This document shows, piece by piece, positions 8,043 to 17,099 of a stretch of DNA of 27,665 nucleotides (positions within the stretch are counted from its first letter, which is position 1; the number at the start of each line of letters is the position of its first letter). The translations under genes were made by a program, and so were the position numbers. The DNA is from Emiliania huxleyi CCMP1516 (taxonomy: Eukaryota > Haptophyta > Isochrysidales > Noelaerhabdaceae): contig NW_005200701.1 in assembly GCF_000372725.1 (NCBI RefSeq), forward strand, positions 207,308 to 234,972, written 5' to 3'. Below the pieces are notes generated by a model. The model was not told the DNA's origin, ran no database searches, and saw nothing but the letters and a program-made list of their open reading frames with translations.

Positions 8043-8902
8043 GAGAGACGCGCCTGCGAGATTGCAGTGGCGAGCCTAGCGGTCGACGCGAAGCGCGGCG
8101 AGCCAGGGTGGCAGGACACCTGCGGAGGGCCTGGCCCCGGCGCACGGCACCTCTGGCTGTCCTCCACCCGGCGGAGGTGCACGCAGAGCAGCGGCCGCCC
8201 CGTGCCCGGCAGTTGCGGGAAGAGGGCCGCCACGAGCGCTCGCGCAGCTCCGACCAGGTGTGGCGCCTACTCTCGGCTGCATCTCGGCTGATCTCGGCTG
8301 ATCTGGGTGGGCGAGCTGCTGGATCGGGCGCCAGGCGCCCGGCGCAGCGACGCGTACAGCTGCCTCGTCACCGGCGTCAGCAGCCCGCCCCAGTAAGGCG
8401 CCAGCTTCTGCCACCCAGCGTAGCCGACTGCGCTGTGGCGGTTCCACGGCGTGAGGAGGCAGCGCACAAAGGCGGTGCCGCGCGGCTGGGCCTTGCAGCG
8501 CTGTGCGGACGTCGCGGCGTAGACGACGCGCGCCTTGAGCGCTGTGCCGTCGCACCGTGCCTCTGCGGCAAAGCAGAGCGTGCGGAACAAGCCCGCGCTC
8601 GGATTGTGACCCGCGGATACGACGGCGCCGATGTCGCTGAAGCGGAAGCCGCGCACCGGCACTGTCGGCACGAAGCGTGAGAGCGCAGCCGCGTCGAAGG
8701 TGGACGAGAAGTTGTAGGCGTAGCGGCTGCTCTGGTCGCGGTTCCACTTGACGAATGGCGGGAGGACGAGCGCTCGGCCAGAGGCCTTGGCCGCCAGCGC
8801 CGCCTCGAGGAGCTGCCTGTACTGGTTGTTTGGGCCGCCGACGCACGAGAACGGATAGAGCAGGCCTGGTGGCGTGCTTGACTTGGGGTGCAGCTTCAGC
8901 AT
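7081..8902 (-). CDS. O-fucosyltransferase-like (PF10250 type) glycosyltransferase, five exons
   Basis: Exons 8902-8339, 8266-8054, 7794-7740, 7663-7521 and 7359-7081 join in frame to about 417 aa. Family features appear in the right order: YPFSCVGGPNNQYRQLLEAA followed by GRALVLPPF (N-terminal GDP-sugar-transferase signature); LLCVHLRRVE (the HxRR motif that contacts GDP-fucose); DADVYLARAAV; ENYAASLIEQEV and ADAFAGTIDSTWSQLVLLQR (the C-terminal 'EQ...FvG..STfS' block). These enzymes transfer fucose to Ser/Thr or cell-surface glycans in the ER/Golgi; the substrate here is unknown. The start MLKLHPKSSTPPG lacks an obvious signal peptide, so an upstream exon may exist (acceptor-like CACCAG|GCCTG near 8867). 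The tail is Ala/Ser-rich, encoded by a GGA-type repeat. Introns 1-3 use GC donors and carry tandem repeats; intron 2 holds the 7836-8048 microsatellite. Confidence 0.72.
7140..7262. repeat. GGA/GGC trinucleotide-rich tract encoding an Ala/Ser tail
   Basis: Imperfect GGAGGCGGA repeats. Read on the minus strand in the fucosyltransferase frame they give a long run of Ala and Ser after the last conserved motif (QLVLLQRA), so the C-terminal tail is probably dispensable low-complexity sequence. The other five frames are also open here, which produces spurious Gly/Arg/Glu-rich frames. Confidence 0.7.
7664..7739 (-). other. Intron 3 of the fucosyltransferase-like gene, one period of a tandem duplication
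   Basis: 76-nt GC-AG intron. A 25-bp segment starting exactly at AG|GCCCC occurs at both borders (about 7741-7717 and 7665-7641) with a single, synonymous mismatch, so the intron plus one copy is one unit of a tandem duplication. The rest is four to five copies of the decamer CGAGATCGCC. Splicing restores the frame AAVGGPFSREGDELRRLV. Confidence 0.65.
7836..8048. repeat. (GA)n microsatellite with G run, inside intron 2
   Basis: About 213 bp of (GA)n, interrupted by a G14 run at 7931-7944 and GGGA repeats at 7945-8000. On the gene's strand it is a (CT)n pyrimidine tract inside the 259-nt intron 8053-7795. The intron 3' end repeats the last 12 nt of the upstream exon (GCAATCTCGCAG at 8065-8054 and 7806-7795). 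Confidence 0.95.
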
Positions 8903-8956
8903 GCAGCGTCAGCACACCTTCTTGCTTTGCCTTTGGTCGCCCTCCCCCCCCCGGGG

Positions 8957-10713
8957 GGTTGGCCTGTCCGAGGGTTTCCGGCAACCCAGAGGGAAACCAG
9001 AGGGTCCCCAGCACTTTGCGTTTCCGGAAGTTTCCAGGGAAACCAGAGGGTGTTTGGTGCTCCATTCTGTTTCTCTCGAGTTTCCCTCGGGAAACTCGCG
9101 AGTTTCCCTGAGTCTGAGAGAGAGATTTTTAGAAGCCAACAAGAAATGTGTCACACAGAGTGATTTGCGCTCGGCAGCTTGTCGACTACCAGCCGGAGCC
9201 GGAGTCGGAACCGTAGCCGAGATGGTCTTCGTACTTCGAGGGTGTCGAATATGTCATTCGCCTCGCTAGTGGAGCCGGTGCCGCACGAGTCGCGGTCGGA
9301 GGAGGAGTCGTCGGAGGAGCGGTGGGACGCCTCGCGCTTGTCGCGCCTGATGCGCTCTGCGAGGGGGCCGGGGTCGTGGTCGTCGTGCTCGAGCGTCGGG
9401 TAGGTAGCGCGCCTTGCGACCTTGTCGGCCGAGCTGCCATCCCAGTAGAAGGTGTACCAGTCGCCGCGTGGATAGAACCAAGCGTTGACCAACCTGTACC
9501 GTCCGAGAGCGGCCGCCTGAGCGGCCTGAGCGGCCGCCTGAGCAGCCGCCTTTGCAGCAGCCTCCTCGGCCGCTGCAGCGGCGATAGCCGCTGCTTTGGC
9601 CTTGGCGCGCTTCTTGTCGTTTTGCCTTGTCTTCTTCTTGCTCTTCAGGTCGTCATCAAGTGACCGGCTGACTCGCCAGAGGTCGACGTGCTCTGGACGA
9701 CTGGGGCAGGGCGACTCACCGGAGGTGAAGGGGGACGAGGGCGGAGGCAGGCTCAGCTGCTCTCCGTTGACCTCGTGTTGGTTGCAGAACCCGTTGGTTC
9801 CGTGGCAGTCGCGCACTGTGTCGTGAGGGTTGTATAATTCGAGAGGGAATCGGGCCAGCGCTTCCGGAAGAGAGAGAGGAAGACGGGTCGAGCGCAAACA
9901 GTAGATGAAATCGACGACGTAGCCGCCGCCGCGCCGCCGCCCGCCCTCGTGGCCACCGTAGACGCGGCTGAGGAAGAGGTCGGCAGTGCGCCCGCTGGGC
10001 GGGCAGGCCTTGAAGAAGTTGTTCAGAGAAGTGCGAGTGTTGAGGCCGCGCGCAGCGGCCTGTATCTTGGTGATGAGGATCGTGATGATGATGGTGCCCT
10101 TGCGCAGCAGGAACGCGCGCATCGCCCGCTGAACGCGGGTCGCTGCGGCTTCCTGTGCGAGCCCCAGTCGGATGTTCCGCAGCGTGGAGGTCATTGCTGC
10201 GATGTCGTCATGCCCAGCAGCCACCCCAGCCTCGCCAAAGGCGCCAGCGAGGCTGGGCAAGCCCGGCAGCTCTGGCGAGCCATCGCGGCCGGCAGCAGGC
10301 CCACCTGGGTTCGAACTGGAGGCCAGTCGATCGCAGTCGGGCGCTGACCCGACCGAGCCAGGCGAGGAGTGCTCTGCTGCTGGCTCTGGTCGATTCGGTG
10401 CCTCATAAAGCGTCGGCGAGATTGAAAGTTTCTGCAGCACGAATCCGACGCGCTCCGTCTCGTCGGCGTCAGTAGGCGCCATGAGGCCGTCTGAGACCGT
10501 GGAGACGAGGCCGGGCGCAGCCGTGGCCGGCCGCGCGGCGGCGCCGGACAAGGCGAGCGAGAGCGACCAGCTGATAAAGGACTTTCTTCTTCTTGAGTCT
10601 GAGAGCTGGTCTGGGGCAAAATCTGGGATTAGAGGGTGTTGTAGGGAAACGAGCAGGAAACACGGAAAGGAAACCAGGTAGGGTGCGAGAGGAAACCCTC
10701 GGACAGGCCAACC
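8957..10713. repeat. 23-bp inverted repeats with GTTTCC arrays enclosing a gene
   Basis: Positions 8957-8979 and 10691-10713 are perfect 23-bp inverted repeats (core TTGGCCTGTCCGAGGGTTTC). Inside each end the hexamer GTTTCC/GGAAAC recurs, about eight times at 8974-9108 and four times at 10643-10696. The left array holds three alternating 10-bp arms (9077-9086, 9089-9098, 9099-9108), the last two forming a perfect 20-bp palindrome. The arrangement resembles terminal inverted repeats with subterminal binding motifs of a DNA transposon, but no transposase is recognised in the 1.76-kb interior. Confidence 0.6.
9151..10482 (-). CDS. Uncharacterised protein with IQ-like motifs and Ala-rich helix
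   Basis: 443 aa from the ATG at 10482; the frame is open further upstream but runs into the GTTTCC repeat array, so this start is preferred. In order: an acidic start (MAPTDADETERVGFVLQKLS), a Pro/Ser/Gly-rich linker, then two IQ-like segments (AATRVQRAMRAFLLRKG and ITKIQAAARGLNTRTSLNNF) that suggest calmodulin binding, a central region with VVDFIYCLRSTRLPLSLPEA, a Lys-rich then Ala-rich helix (KSKKKTRQNDKKRAKAKAAA), a short aromatic motif (YRLVNAWFYPRGDWYTFYWD) and a Ser/Asp/Arg tail. I recognise no family. The gene sits inside a pair of 23-bp inverted repeats and could be cargo of an element. Calmodulin binding is inference from the motif only. Confidence 0.5.
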   Translation of the reverse strand: MAPTDADETERVGFVLQKLSISPTLYEAPNRPEPAAEHSSPGSVGSAPDCDRLASSSNPGGPAAGRDGSPELPGLPSLAGAFGEAGVAAGHDDIAAMTSTLRNIRLGLAQEAAATRVQRAMRAFLLRKGTIIITILITKIQAAARGLNTRTSLNNFFKACPPSGRTADLFLSRVYGGHEGGRRRGGGYVVDFIYCLRSTRLPLSLPEALARFPLELYNPHDTVRDCHGTNGFCNQHEVNGEQLSLPPPSSPFTSGESPCPSRPEHVDLWRVSRSLDDDLKSKKKTRQNDKKRAKAKAAAIAAAAAEEAAAKAAAQAAAQAAQAAALGRYRLVNAWFYPRGDWYTFYWDGSSADKVARRATYPTLEHDDHDPGPLAERIRRDKREASHRSSDDSSSDRDSCGTGSTSEANDIFDTLEVRRPSRLRFRLRLRLVVDKLPSANHSV

Positions 10714-11024
10714 GGGGGGCGCTGGGTTGCTGACAGAGAAAGCGGATACAAAACAAGAACACAACGCACTCTCTCACATTACAAGGGACATTCTGCAACT
10801 GTGCAGTGAGGAGTTCAGAAGCGGATACGACAGTTCTCTTCGCCCTTTTCTTTCTTTCTTTCTCTTTCTCTTCACCACGACAGCGATTTGTGGGGACTAC
10901 ATGATCCGTACGTGAAGGGTGGAGGGGCCTCCGCAGAGCTAGGCGGCGTGGGTGCCCCCCACTGGGGCCGAGGGTAAGACAGAAAGAAGACACTTTCGCG
11001 GGAGGGAATGAAGGACGGTAGCAG
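10714..11024. other. No gene seen
   Basis: Region between the right inverted repeat and the tandem duplication. It contains a TTTC/TTTCTC microsatellite near 10848-10872 and nothing with coding character. It should hold the promoters of the two divergent flanking genes, but no motif can be named with confidence. Confidence 0.4.
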
Positions 11025-11530
11025 GGAGTAGGTAGGTAGGTAGAAAGGTGAAGAACAGCCAGGCTCGGACTGGACACCAGCGCGGTATGGGTGGACGCGA
11101 GACAGATGATGACGACACGCACGAACGACACACAGACACAAACAAGCTCACAAGACACACAGCCAGCTGGCTGCCACACACCCTGAGTTGGCGTACACAT
11201 AACTCAGGGCCACATTCTCCCTGTCGCCCCCCCCAGCACTCCCAGGTGCCAAGAGAAACAAACAAGGGCACAACAAACAACAACAAACAACAACAGTAGG
11301 TAGGTAGAAAGGTGAAGAACAGCCAGGCTCGGACTGGACACCAACGCGGTATGGGTGGACGCTGGACAGAGAGAGAGAGATATGTTGTGGACAGATTATG
11401 ACGACACGCACGAGCGACACACAGACACAAACAAGCTCACGAGACACGCAGCCAGCGGGCTGCCACACATCCTGAGTGGGCGTACACATCACTCAGGCCA
11501 CATCCTCCCTGTCGCCCCCCCCAGCACTCC
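11025..11530 (+). repeat. Two-copy tandem duplication upstream of the repeat membrane protein
   Basis: Copy 1 (about 11025-11242) and copy 2 (about 11293-11530) are close to identical, starting with GTAGGTAGGTAGAAAGGTGA and ending with CGCCCCCCCCAGCACTCC. The offset is 264 bp at the left and 288 bp at the right, because copy 2 has about 24 extra bases (including GAGAGAGAGATATG near 11370). Separator: CAACAAACAACAACAG. Copy 2 ends 58 bp before the ATG at 11588, so the repeat is likely promoter or 5' UTR sequence. Confidence 0.85.
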
Positions 11531-11587
11531 AACAGCAGACAACAGGGGCGAGTTGCAAAAAGAAAAGTTAACAAAAAAAAACACCAA

Positions 11588-11886
11588 ATGGCGCGCCCGA
11601 TTAGTCCTTTGCAAGGCCTCCTCCGTGGGTCAGCGGCCAAGTCAGCGCCCAGAGCTTGTGCCATGCTTCTCCTCGCCAACCTCGCCCTCTCTGAGGCTAG
11701 CGAGCGCACGCTGGGTGACGGCGCCATCTTCAAGGCGGGCATGCTGGCGATGACCGGAGACGGCGCAGGCGCCAAGGAGATTCTGCACAACAAGAAGAAC
11801 GAGATGAAGGAAGAGTACGAGGACTACAAGGCGTACCAGAAGTTCAAGGAGGAGCGGCATGAGCAGCAGGAGTACCGCTACGGCGG

Positions 11887-11917
<31 letters not shown>

Positions 11918-12988
11918 GGTGGGTACCGCCAGCAGGGCGGCTACCAGCACTATGGTTACGGCGAGCGCCCCGGGTACCGCGGCAACGGTGGACAACAGTG
12001 GGGCAATGGCGGCCGCTACCGCAGCATGCCGATGGAGAAGGCCGAGGCCGCGCCGGCGGCCGATGGCGCCCAGCCTCGCGGCGGCTGGATGCCGTTTGCG
12101 CAGCAGGGCGCCGCGACCGGCGCCGGCTTCGGCGCGCAAGGCATGGACACGGCGTTCCGCTTCTTCACGGACCCGAACTTCGACTTCCAGAAGGAGGGGC
12201 AGGCGTACCAGGCGTCGGGCGCGGCCACGGGCAACGCGTTCGGCGGCTTGTCGCAGGGCATGCTGCCACAGCAGCAGGCGGCTGCGGCGGCGGCGGCGCC
12301 CGAGGCGGCGGCGGCACCGGCTGAGAAGATGGGCTGGCAGAGTTTCGCGCAGCAGGGCGCTTCGACCGGCGGTGGCTTCATGCAGCAGGGCGCCGGCACC
12401 GCCTCGGCCTTCATGACGGACCCGAACTTCGACTTCGCAAAGGAGGGCGACAAGTACAAGGCGTCGGGCGCCCAGACCCAGTCCGCGTTTGGCGCGCTCG
12501 GCCGGGAGAAGTCCGCCGAGGCTGCGCCTGCGGCCGAGGCTGCGCCGGCCGATGGCGCCAAGCCGCGCGGCGGCTGGATGCCGTTTGCGCAGCAGGGCGC
12601 CGCGACCGGCGCCGGCTTCGGCGCGCAAGGCATGGACACGGCGTTCCGCTTCTTCACGGACCCGAACTTCGACTTCCAGAAGGAGGGGCAGGCGTACCAG
12701 GCGTCGGGCGCGGCCACCGGCAACGCGTTCGGCGGCTTGTCGCAGGGCATGCTGCCGCAGCAGCAGGCGGCGGCGGCGCCCGATGCAGCGACGGCGCCCG
12801 AGGCTTCGGCCATGCGCGCAGCTTCCCAGCCGGTTCGCAAGCACCTTGTTCTCGGCCCGTTTTCGATGGGCTTGGTCGTGCTCGCTGTGGCCGCGGCTGT
12901 CATTGGCGCTATCCGTGCTCGCGCGCGTGCGGTGTGGGTCAAGGGTTTGAAGTACGCGCGGCAGACCAACGCCGACGAGTTCGTCTAA
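11588..12988 (+). CDS. Secreted, C-terminally anchored protein with three internal 65-residue repeats
   Basis: 466 aa, uninterrupted. The N-terminus has a hydrophobic segment (CAMLLLANLALSEA) after basic residues, fitting a signal peptide. A charged helix follows (NEMKEEYEDYKAYQKFKEER), then a poly-Gly run (about residues 98-111) and a Gly/Tyr/Arg/Gln-rich stretch. Three repeats start near residues 166, 249 and 329. Units 1 and 3 share WMPFAQQGAATGAGFGAQGM and FFTDPNFDFQKEGQAYQASG; unit 2 has diverged (GWQSFAQQGASTGGGFMQQG, TDPNFDFAKEGDKYKASGAQ). Ala/Pro/Gln linkers separate them. A transmembrane helix (FSMGLVVLAVAAAVIGA, about 423-441) and a short basic tail ending NADEFV follow. Units 1 and 3 are almost identical in DNA (offset 489 bp). 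No family is recognised; a cell-surface or endomembrane protein is the best inference. Confidence 0.75.
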
Positions 12989-13483
12989 ATGCGACTACGC
13001 GCGTGCACGTTCGTCGTGGTTGATAGTAAGGGCGGTTCGATTGCTACCGCACGCCGTTCGCTGCTATGTCGATTTAGTTTGCGTCGAGACTTCTTGCGGC
13101 GCAACGACACGGATTGAGAGGTATTGGGGGCTTGGCGGCAGGCGCGCACTGCGCAGGCCGCAGCGGCCAGCGCGTCGCTCTCATCAGACGGCGCGCTGGG
13201 CGTGTGTGGGGGATTGGGTTGAGGAGATTGGGTTGAGGTGTGTGGTCGTGGCTCTTCGCTGGCGAGAAGTATATATATATAATCTGGTTCAAAAGCAGTA
13301 AAGAGCCGTATAGAGTAGCAGACCAGGCATCAGCCATCACACAACTCCCTTCCTAGAGAACCCTAACCTTTAAGCGGAAACAGCCCCCTCCCCCGCCCCG
13401 CCCCCCCCCCCCCCCCCCTCGCTGTCGCGACTCCGCTCTCTCGACTCTCGTGCCTCTGGCCTCTCTGCCGAGCATAAAGAGTG
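12989..13483. other. Intergenic between convergent genes, no gene seen
   Basis: 3' flanks of the repeat membrane protein and of the multicopper oxidase. Contains an (AT)5 tract at 13271-13280 and an 18-nt C run at 13401-13418 within a C-rich block (13385-13420). One CCCTAACC at 13361-13368 is too short to be a telomeric tract. Confidence 0.6.
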
Positions 13484-16103
13484 TCACAGCAAGAGGCAGC
13501 ACGATCTGTCGCACCCGTGCACCGAGACGCGAGCCATCAGGGCCGCCTCTGGCACCACGCAACCCGGTGGCGGCGCGGGTGGCGATGGGGGCGGGGACGG
13601 CTGGCCCAGCGACGCGAAAAGTGCCCTCCGGCGCGCAGACGCGCGGCCAGCTCCGACATCGTCAGATTCGACGCCGACCCGGTAGCCTGGGGGCAGGCTC
13701 GACCGCAGCGACGGGCGCATCGACGCCGCCACGTCGGGCGGGATGGAGAGGCACGGGCAACGCCCGTCGGTGCCCAGACGCGTGAGGCGCGACTCGTTGA
13801 CGCGCCTGGCGATGGCGGGCTGGACAAAGGCGCGCGTGCGGAGGAATACATTCTCGAGCAGCCCCGAGTCCTCGTGGATGAGGAAGTGGCAATGGAAGAC
13901 AAACTTACCGATGAAGGACTGCACTAGTGGGACGGCGGGCGTGTCCGGCCTATGCGGCCTCGGCACGCCCGCGTCGAAGCAGAGCTTCATCGTCACGACG
14001 CCGTACGGAGGCACGAGCACCGTGTCGCGCCAGGTGCCGCGCTGGTTTTGCTTGAGGAAGGGTGGGGTGTAGTCGTTAAGGAACGTTCGGACCGCCTCCG
14101 CCTTCGGAAAGAGCGAGACGACCGAAACAATCTGAAACGGGTTGACGTGGATGTGGAAGGGGTGCAGGATCGTGTCTGGGCTCCGCACTTTCCACAGCTC
14201 GCAGGTGCCGCCGTCTAGACCCATGCGAGCGCGATCGATCTCGTACGGCTTGTAGACTGCGCCGTTGTAGTCGGCGATGCCGTACTCGGCGAATGGGCCT
14301 TTCCCTTGATCGTACCTGTTCACAGCACACACGGGATCCCGCCTTGCACAGTAGCTCGCCACGCGGGCCTCCTGGACGCACTGGGTCATAAACATGAGGC
14401 CGCGCTCTCTCACGATCGGTCGATCGTCGTCGTCGAGCACGGAGGGGCGCGCCGAGTGGAGGGTATAGTCGCGCAGGTCGCGCGGCGTGCAGCCGTCTGG
14501 GCAGTAGCCGCAGTCATCGGTCACGTTGATGGTGCCGAGCGACTGCTTGATGCCGTTGTCAAAAGCCTCTGACCACTGCTCGACGTAGTACATTCCCTCC
14601 TTTGGGAACTGCACGATCAGATCCTCGCGCTGACCGCCCCCAAGAGTCATGTAAGCCTCCATACCGCACGTGTCGGGCGACTCCGCCGCGTCAAACTCGT
14701 CGCACACATCGGTCGCCGCCGCGTAGGCCGTGCTCTTGCCGCAGCATGCGGAGTAATACTGTGGGTCGGGCTTGATGTCGCGCCAGCGGGGGGACTTGTA
14801 CGAGATGCCGTCCGAGGCGACCTGGTAGAATGGGACCGCCTTCCTCCTCGCGCCCGCTTCGCCCGGCGCCCCTTCCTCGTACGTGACAATGTGGAAGGAG
14901 CAGAGCTTCGACGCGGAGACGCAAGCGAGCCGCAGCAGGGTCAGCACTCCCGCGCGTGCGTGGATGGTCGGCAGAAACTGGCCATTGACGAGGTAGGGGT
15001 GGAGATAGGTAGTATATCGAACAGCGGGCCACCAGTCCGTCAAGATGACGTCGCGGGTGAGGTCGCTGGTCCGGTCGGGCAGGTCGGGTTGGTTGAGGAT
15101 CGCCTCGTCCCACGGCACGCGAGCCAGCCGCCACGAGGTGTCGTAGATGACGTAGGGCTGCACGTTCGAGTCGTCAAAGGCGAGCCCCTCGTCGCGTGAG
15201 ATTGCGGCAAGATCGTGGATGAGCGAAGGCTTGAGCGAGGGCGAGAGCACCGCCTCCTCCTCGAGGCTCGCTGCCTCGGCCTGGGCCATCGCCTTGGTCG
15301 CGGAGGGCTCGCCCACCATCACGACGCCGAACATGCCGCTCCAGGTGAGCATCGTCGAGGTGCCGTGCCGGTGGGTGTGGTACAGGAAGAGACCCGGGCT
15401 CTGCGTGTCCGCCACGGTGTACTTGTAGCAATAGCATTGCTCCTTTCTCCCAACCCACTCCTCGGGCGGGTCCTCGAGGAGGGAGAGGTCAGGCTTGATC
15501 CCGATCCAATCCGCAGCCGGATTCGAGGTCCCCATCGGGTCGAATAGGTGTGGAGCCACCTCAAGGCCGTGCATGTGCACCTAATGCGGGCATGCGGCAC
15601 ACGGTTAGGGCACTCTCGCCACTCTTCAGGTGCCTCTCCGAGGCGGCGCGCGTTGAAGACGTCGAGCCCGTGAGTCTCCCACCCCTCCATATTGTCGTTG
15701 TTGATCTCCATATCTTCTTTGTCCACCCTGCTGCCGCGCAAGATGGGGAAGTCGAGGTCGGGGCCGGTGTAGTTGATCATCGGCGCAAAGGGCTGCACTT
15801 CGCCGCCCGGGTGCTTCATCTGCACGAGCTTGATGCGGTTGTAGAGGGAGTTGACCGTCTGGCCGGTGGCGTTCAGCTCCTTCATCGCGTCGCCGAGGTC
15901 GTTCTTCATAAAGATGTGCATCGTTTGGCCAGGCCTCACAACGAGCGCCGGTCCCAGCATCGACGCCCGCCCGTCACCGCCGTGGCTGTATGGTGCAAAG
16001 GGCGACTGCCCGTCCCAATCCATCGCTTCGAAGGTGCGCGTGCCGAAGGTCACGTCCTGCTCGGAGAAGGACTGGACGGGCGGCGAGGCAAGGGTTGGCT
16101 CCG
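13484..16103 (-). CDS. Multicopper oxidase (laccase-like), N-terminal exon incomplete
   Basis: Exons about 16103-15634 and 15580-13484 join through a 53-nt GC-AG intron, phase 0, to about 850 codons. All four copper motifs are intact and in order: VHMHGLEV (L1, directly after the intron), YHTHRHGTS (L2), HPFHIHVNPFQI (L3) and HCHFLIHEDSGLLENV (L4). The residue ten after the type-1 Cys is Leu, not Met, as in high-potential laccases. The enzyme couples one-electron oxidation of phenols or metals to reduction of O2 to water; the substrate is unknown. Many Cys (CCGKSTAYAAATDVCDEF, CGYCPDGC) suggest an extracytoplasmic, disulfide-bonded enzyme. The frame is open up to ETRYTEPTLASPPVQSF with no ATG or signal peptide, ending in dispersed repeat sequence at 16092 onward, so a start exon lies elsewhere or was lost. 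The C-terminus is Pro-rich and ends SCCLLL. Confidence 0.88.
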
Positions 16104-16153
16104 TGTACCGGGTTTCCCCTTAACTGCAGAACGCCGCCCCTCTACTCGGAGCT
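16092..16153 (+). repeat. Dispersed repeat R3, short copy A
   Basis: GTACCGGGTTTCCCCTTAAC through CTACTCGGAGCTA. It matches the left 60 bp of copies B and C and stands about 78 bp in front of B, so A and B look like a partial tandem duplication. Its left edge touches the open frame of the multicopper oxidase N-terminal exon. Confidence 0.75.
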
Positions 16154-16163
16154 AAAGAATACT

Positions 16164-16756
16164 CTCCGAGGGTTGGACCCGCGTACCAGGTTTCCCCTTA
16201 ACTGCAAGGACGCCCCCTCTACTCGGAGCTAGTGGACACGACACTAACTACTGATACGAGAATACATACCGCCCCCACGCAACTACTCGAAGATAATACG
16301 AGAATACGCAGCTGCGAGACGCCTATAAAGAAACAGCGAGGTAAAGTTCGGCGGCTATGATAAACCGAAAGTTGTCGTAAAACGCGGGCGAAAGCAAAGC
16401 AGAGGGCGGGCGCTTTCTGCCGCAGCGATGCCCGCAGCCTGTCGAGCAGCTTCCGCGGCGCACATGCGCCGCGGGGTTGAACGACAGCCGCGCCTCTCGA
16501 GCCACCCGTGCCACGCGCGGCGACACGCACCCTGTGCGCGCCAGTCAGCGCACTGGTAGTACTGCACCAGCCAGCGTAGAGCAGTGCATTGGGGGTGTTG
16601 TACTGGGCGCCAGCCAGCATGCCTCAGCACAGAGCAAGAGCGCATGCTGCGCACCCTGGCGCAGCACCAGCTCGCCTCCAATCAGGCACTCTCACCACTG
16701 CACAGCCGCCCACGAGCGCCCGCAGCTGCACTGCTCAACGCTCAAGCTCAGGAGCC
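16164..16756 (+). repeat. Dispersed repeat R3, long copy B
   Basis: 593 bp, about 95% like copy C by eye. It begins CTCCGAGGG, carries GTTTCCCCTTAACTGCA and CTACTCGGAGCTAGTGGACA, and ends CTCAGGAGCC. It holds no credible protein: the minus-strand frames in B and C drift out of register through small indels. Confidence 0.85.
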
Positions 16757-17099
16757 GCCCGGCCGCTAAATTCTTTATTTTATCGAGTGTCGCCAGTGTC
16801 CGCCCTGGCGAGTAGAGGCACACGCACGCTCTCCCGAGGTCTCTCGGAGAGAGCCCCGTCGAGTCCTCGAATGGGTCCCTCGAGAGGGTACCCTGGGTGG
16901 GCGGGGCCTCTACTCGCCGGTGTCCGGCGCGTAGGATTCCTACGCCCAGCACTTGGAGCACTTGGAGTGCAGTTATCAGCCTCACATCCAGGGCCGGGGA
17001 GCTAAGAAGCGCACCCAGCGGGCCGGATGATCGGGATCGGGTTACGGGCTAGAGAGCCCTAGCCCCGGGGGTGCGCGTTCGCAGGGCCATAACACGGGT
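16757..17099. other. Spacer between R3 copies, with an inverted repeat
   Basis: No gene. A perfect 13-bp inverted repeat, GGCGAGTAGAGGC near 16813-16825 and GCCTCTACTCGCC near 16907-16919, encloses smaller palindromes (TCTCTCGGAGAGA, CCTCGAATGGGTCCCTCGAG). The sequence ACTCGCCGGTGTCCG near 16913 recurs at 20876-20890 just before the F-box/RCC1 gene. Confidence 0.6.

Noticed and set aside
7728..8291. Long Arg/Glu and Ser/Leu frames across the (GA)n tract
   Set aside because: A dinucleotide repeat is open in several frames; the tract lies in an intron of the fucosyltransferase-like gene.
11642..12969. Antisense frames of 317 and 400 codons opposite the repeat membrane protein
   Set aside because: They mirror the GC-rich sense repeats; the sense frame has signal peptide, repeats and a membrane helix, the antisense ones have only compositional bias.
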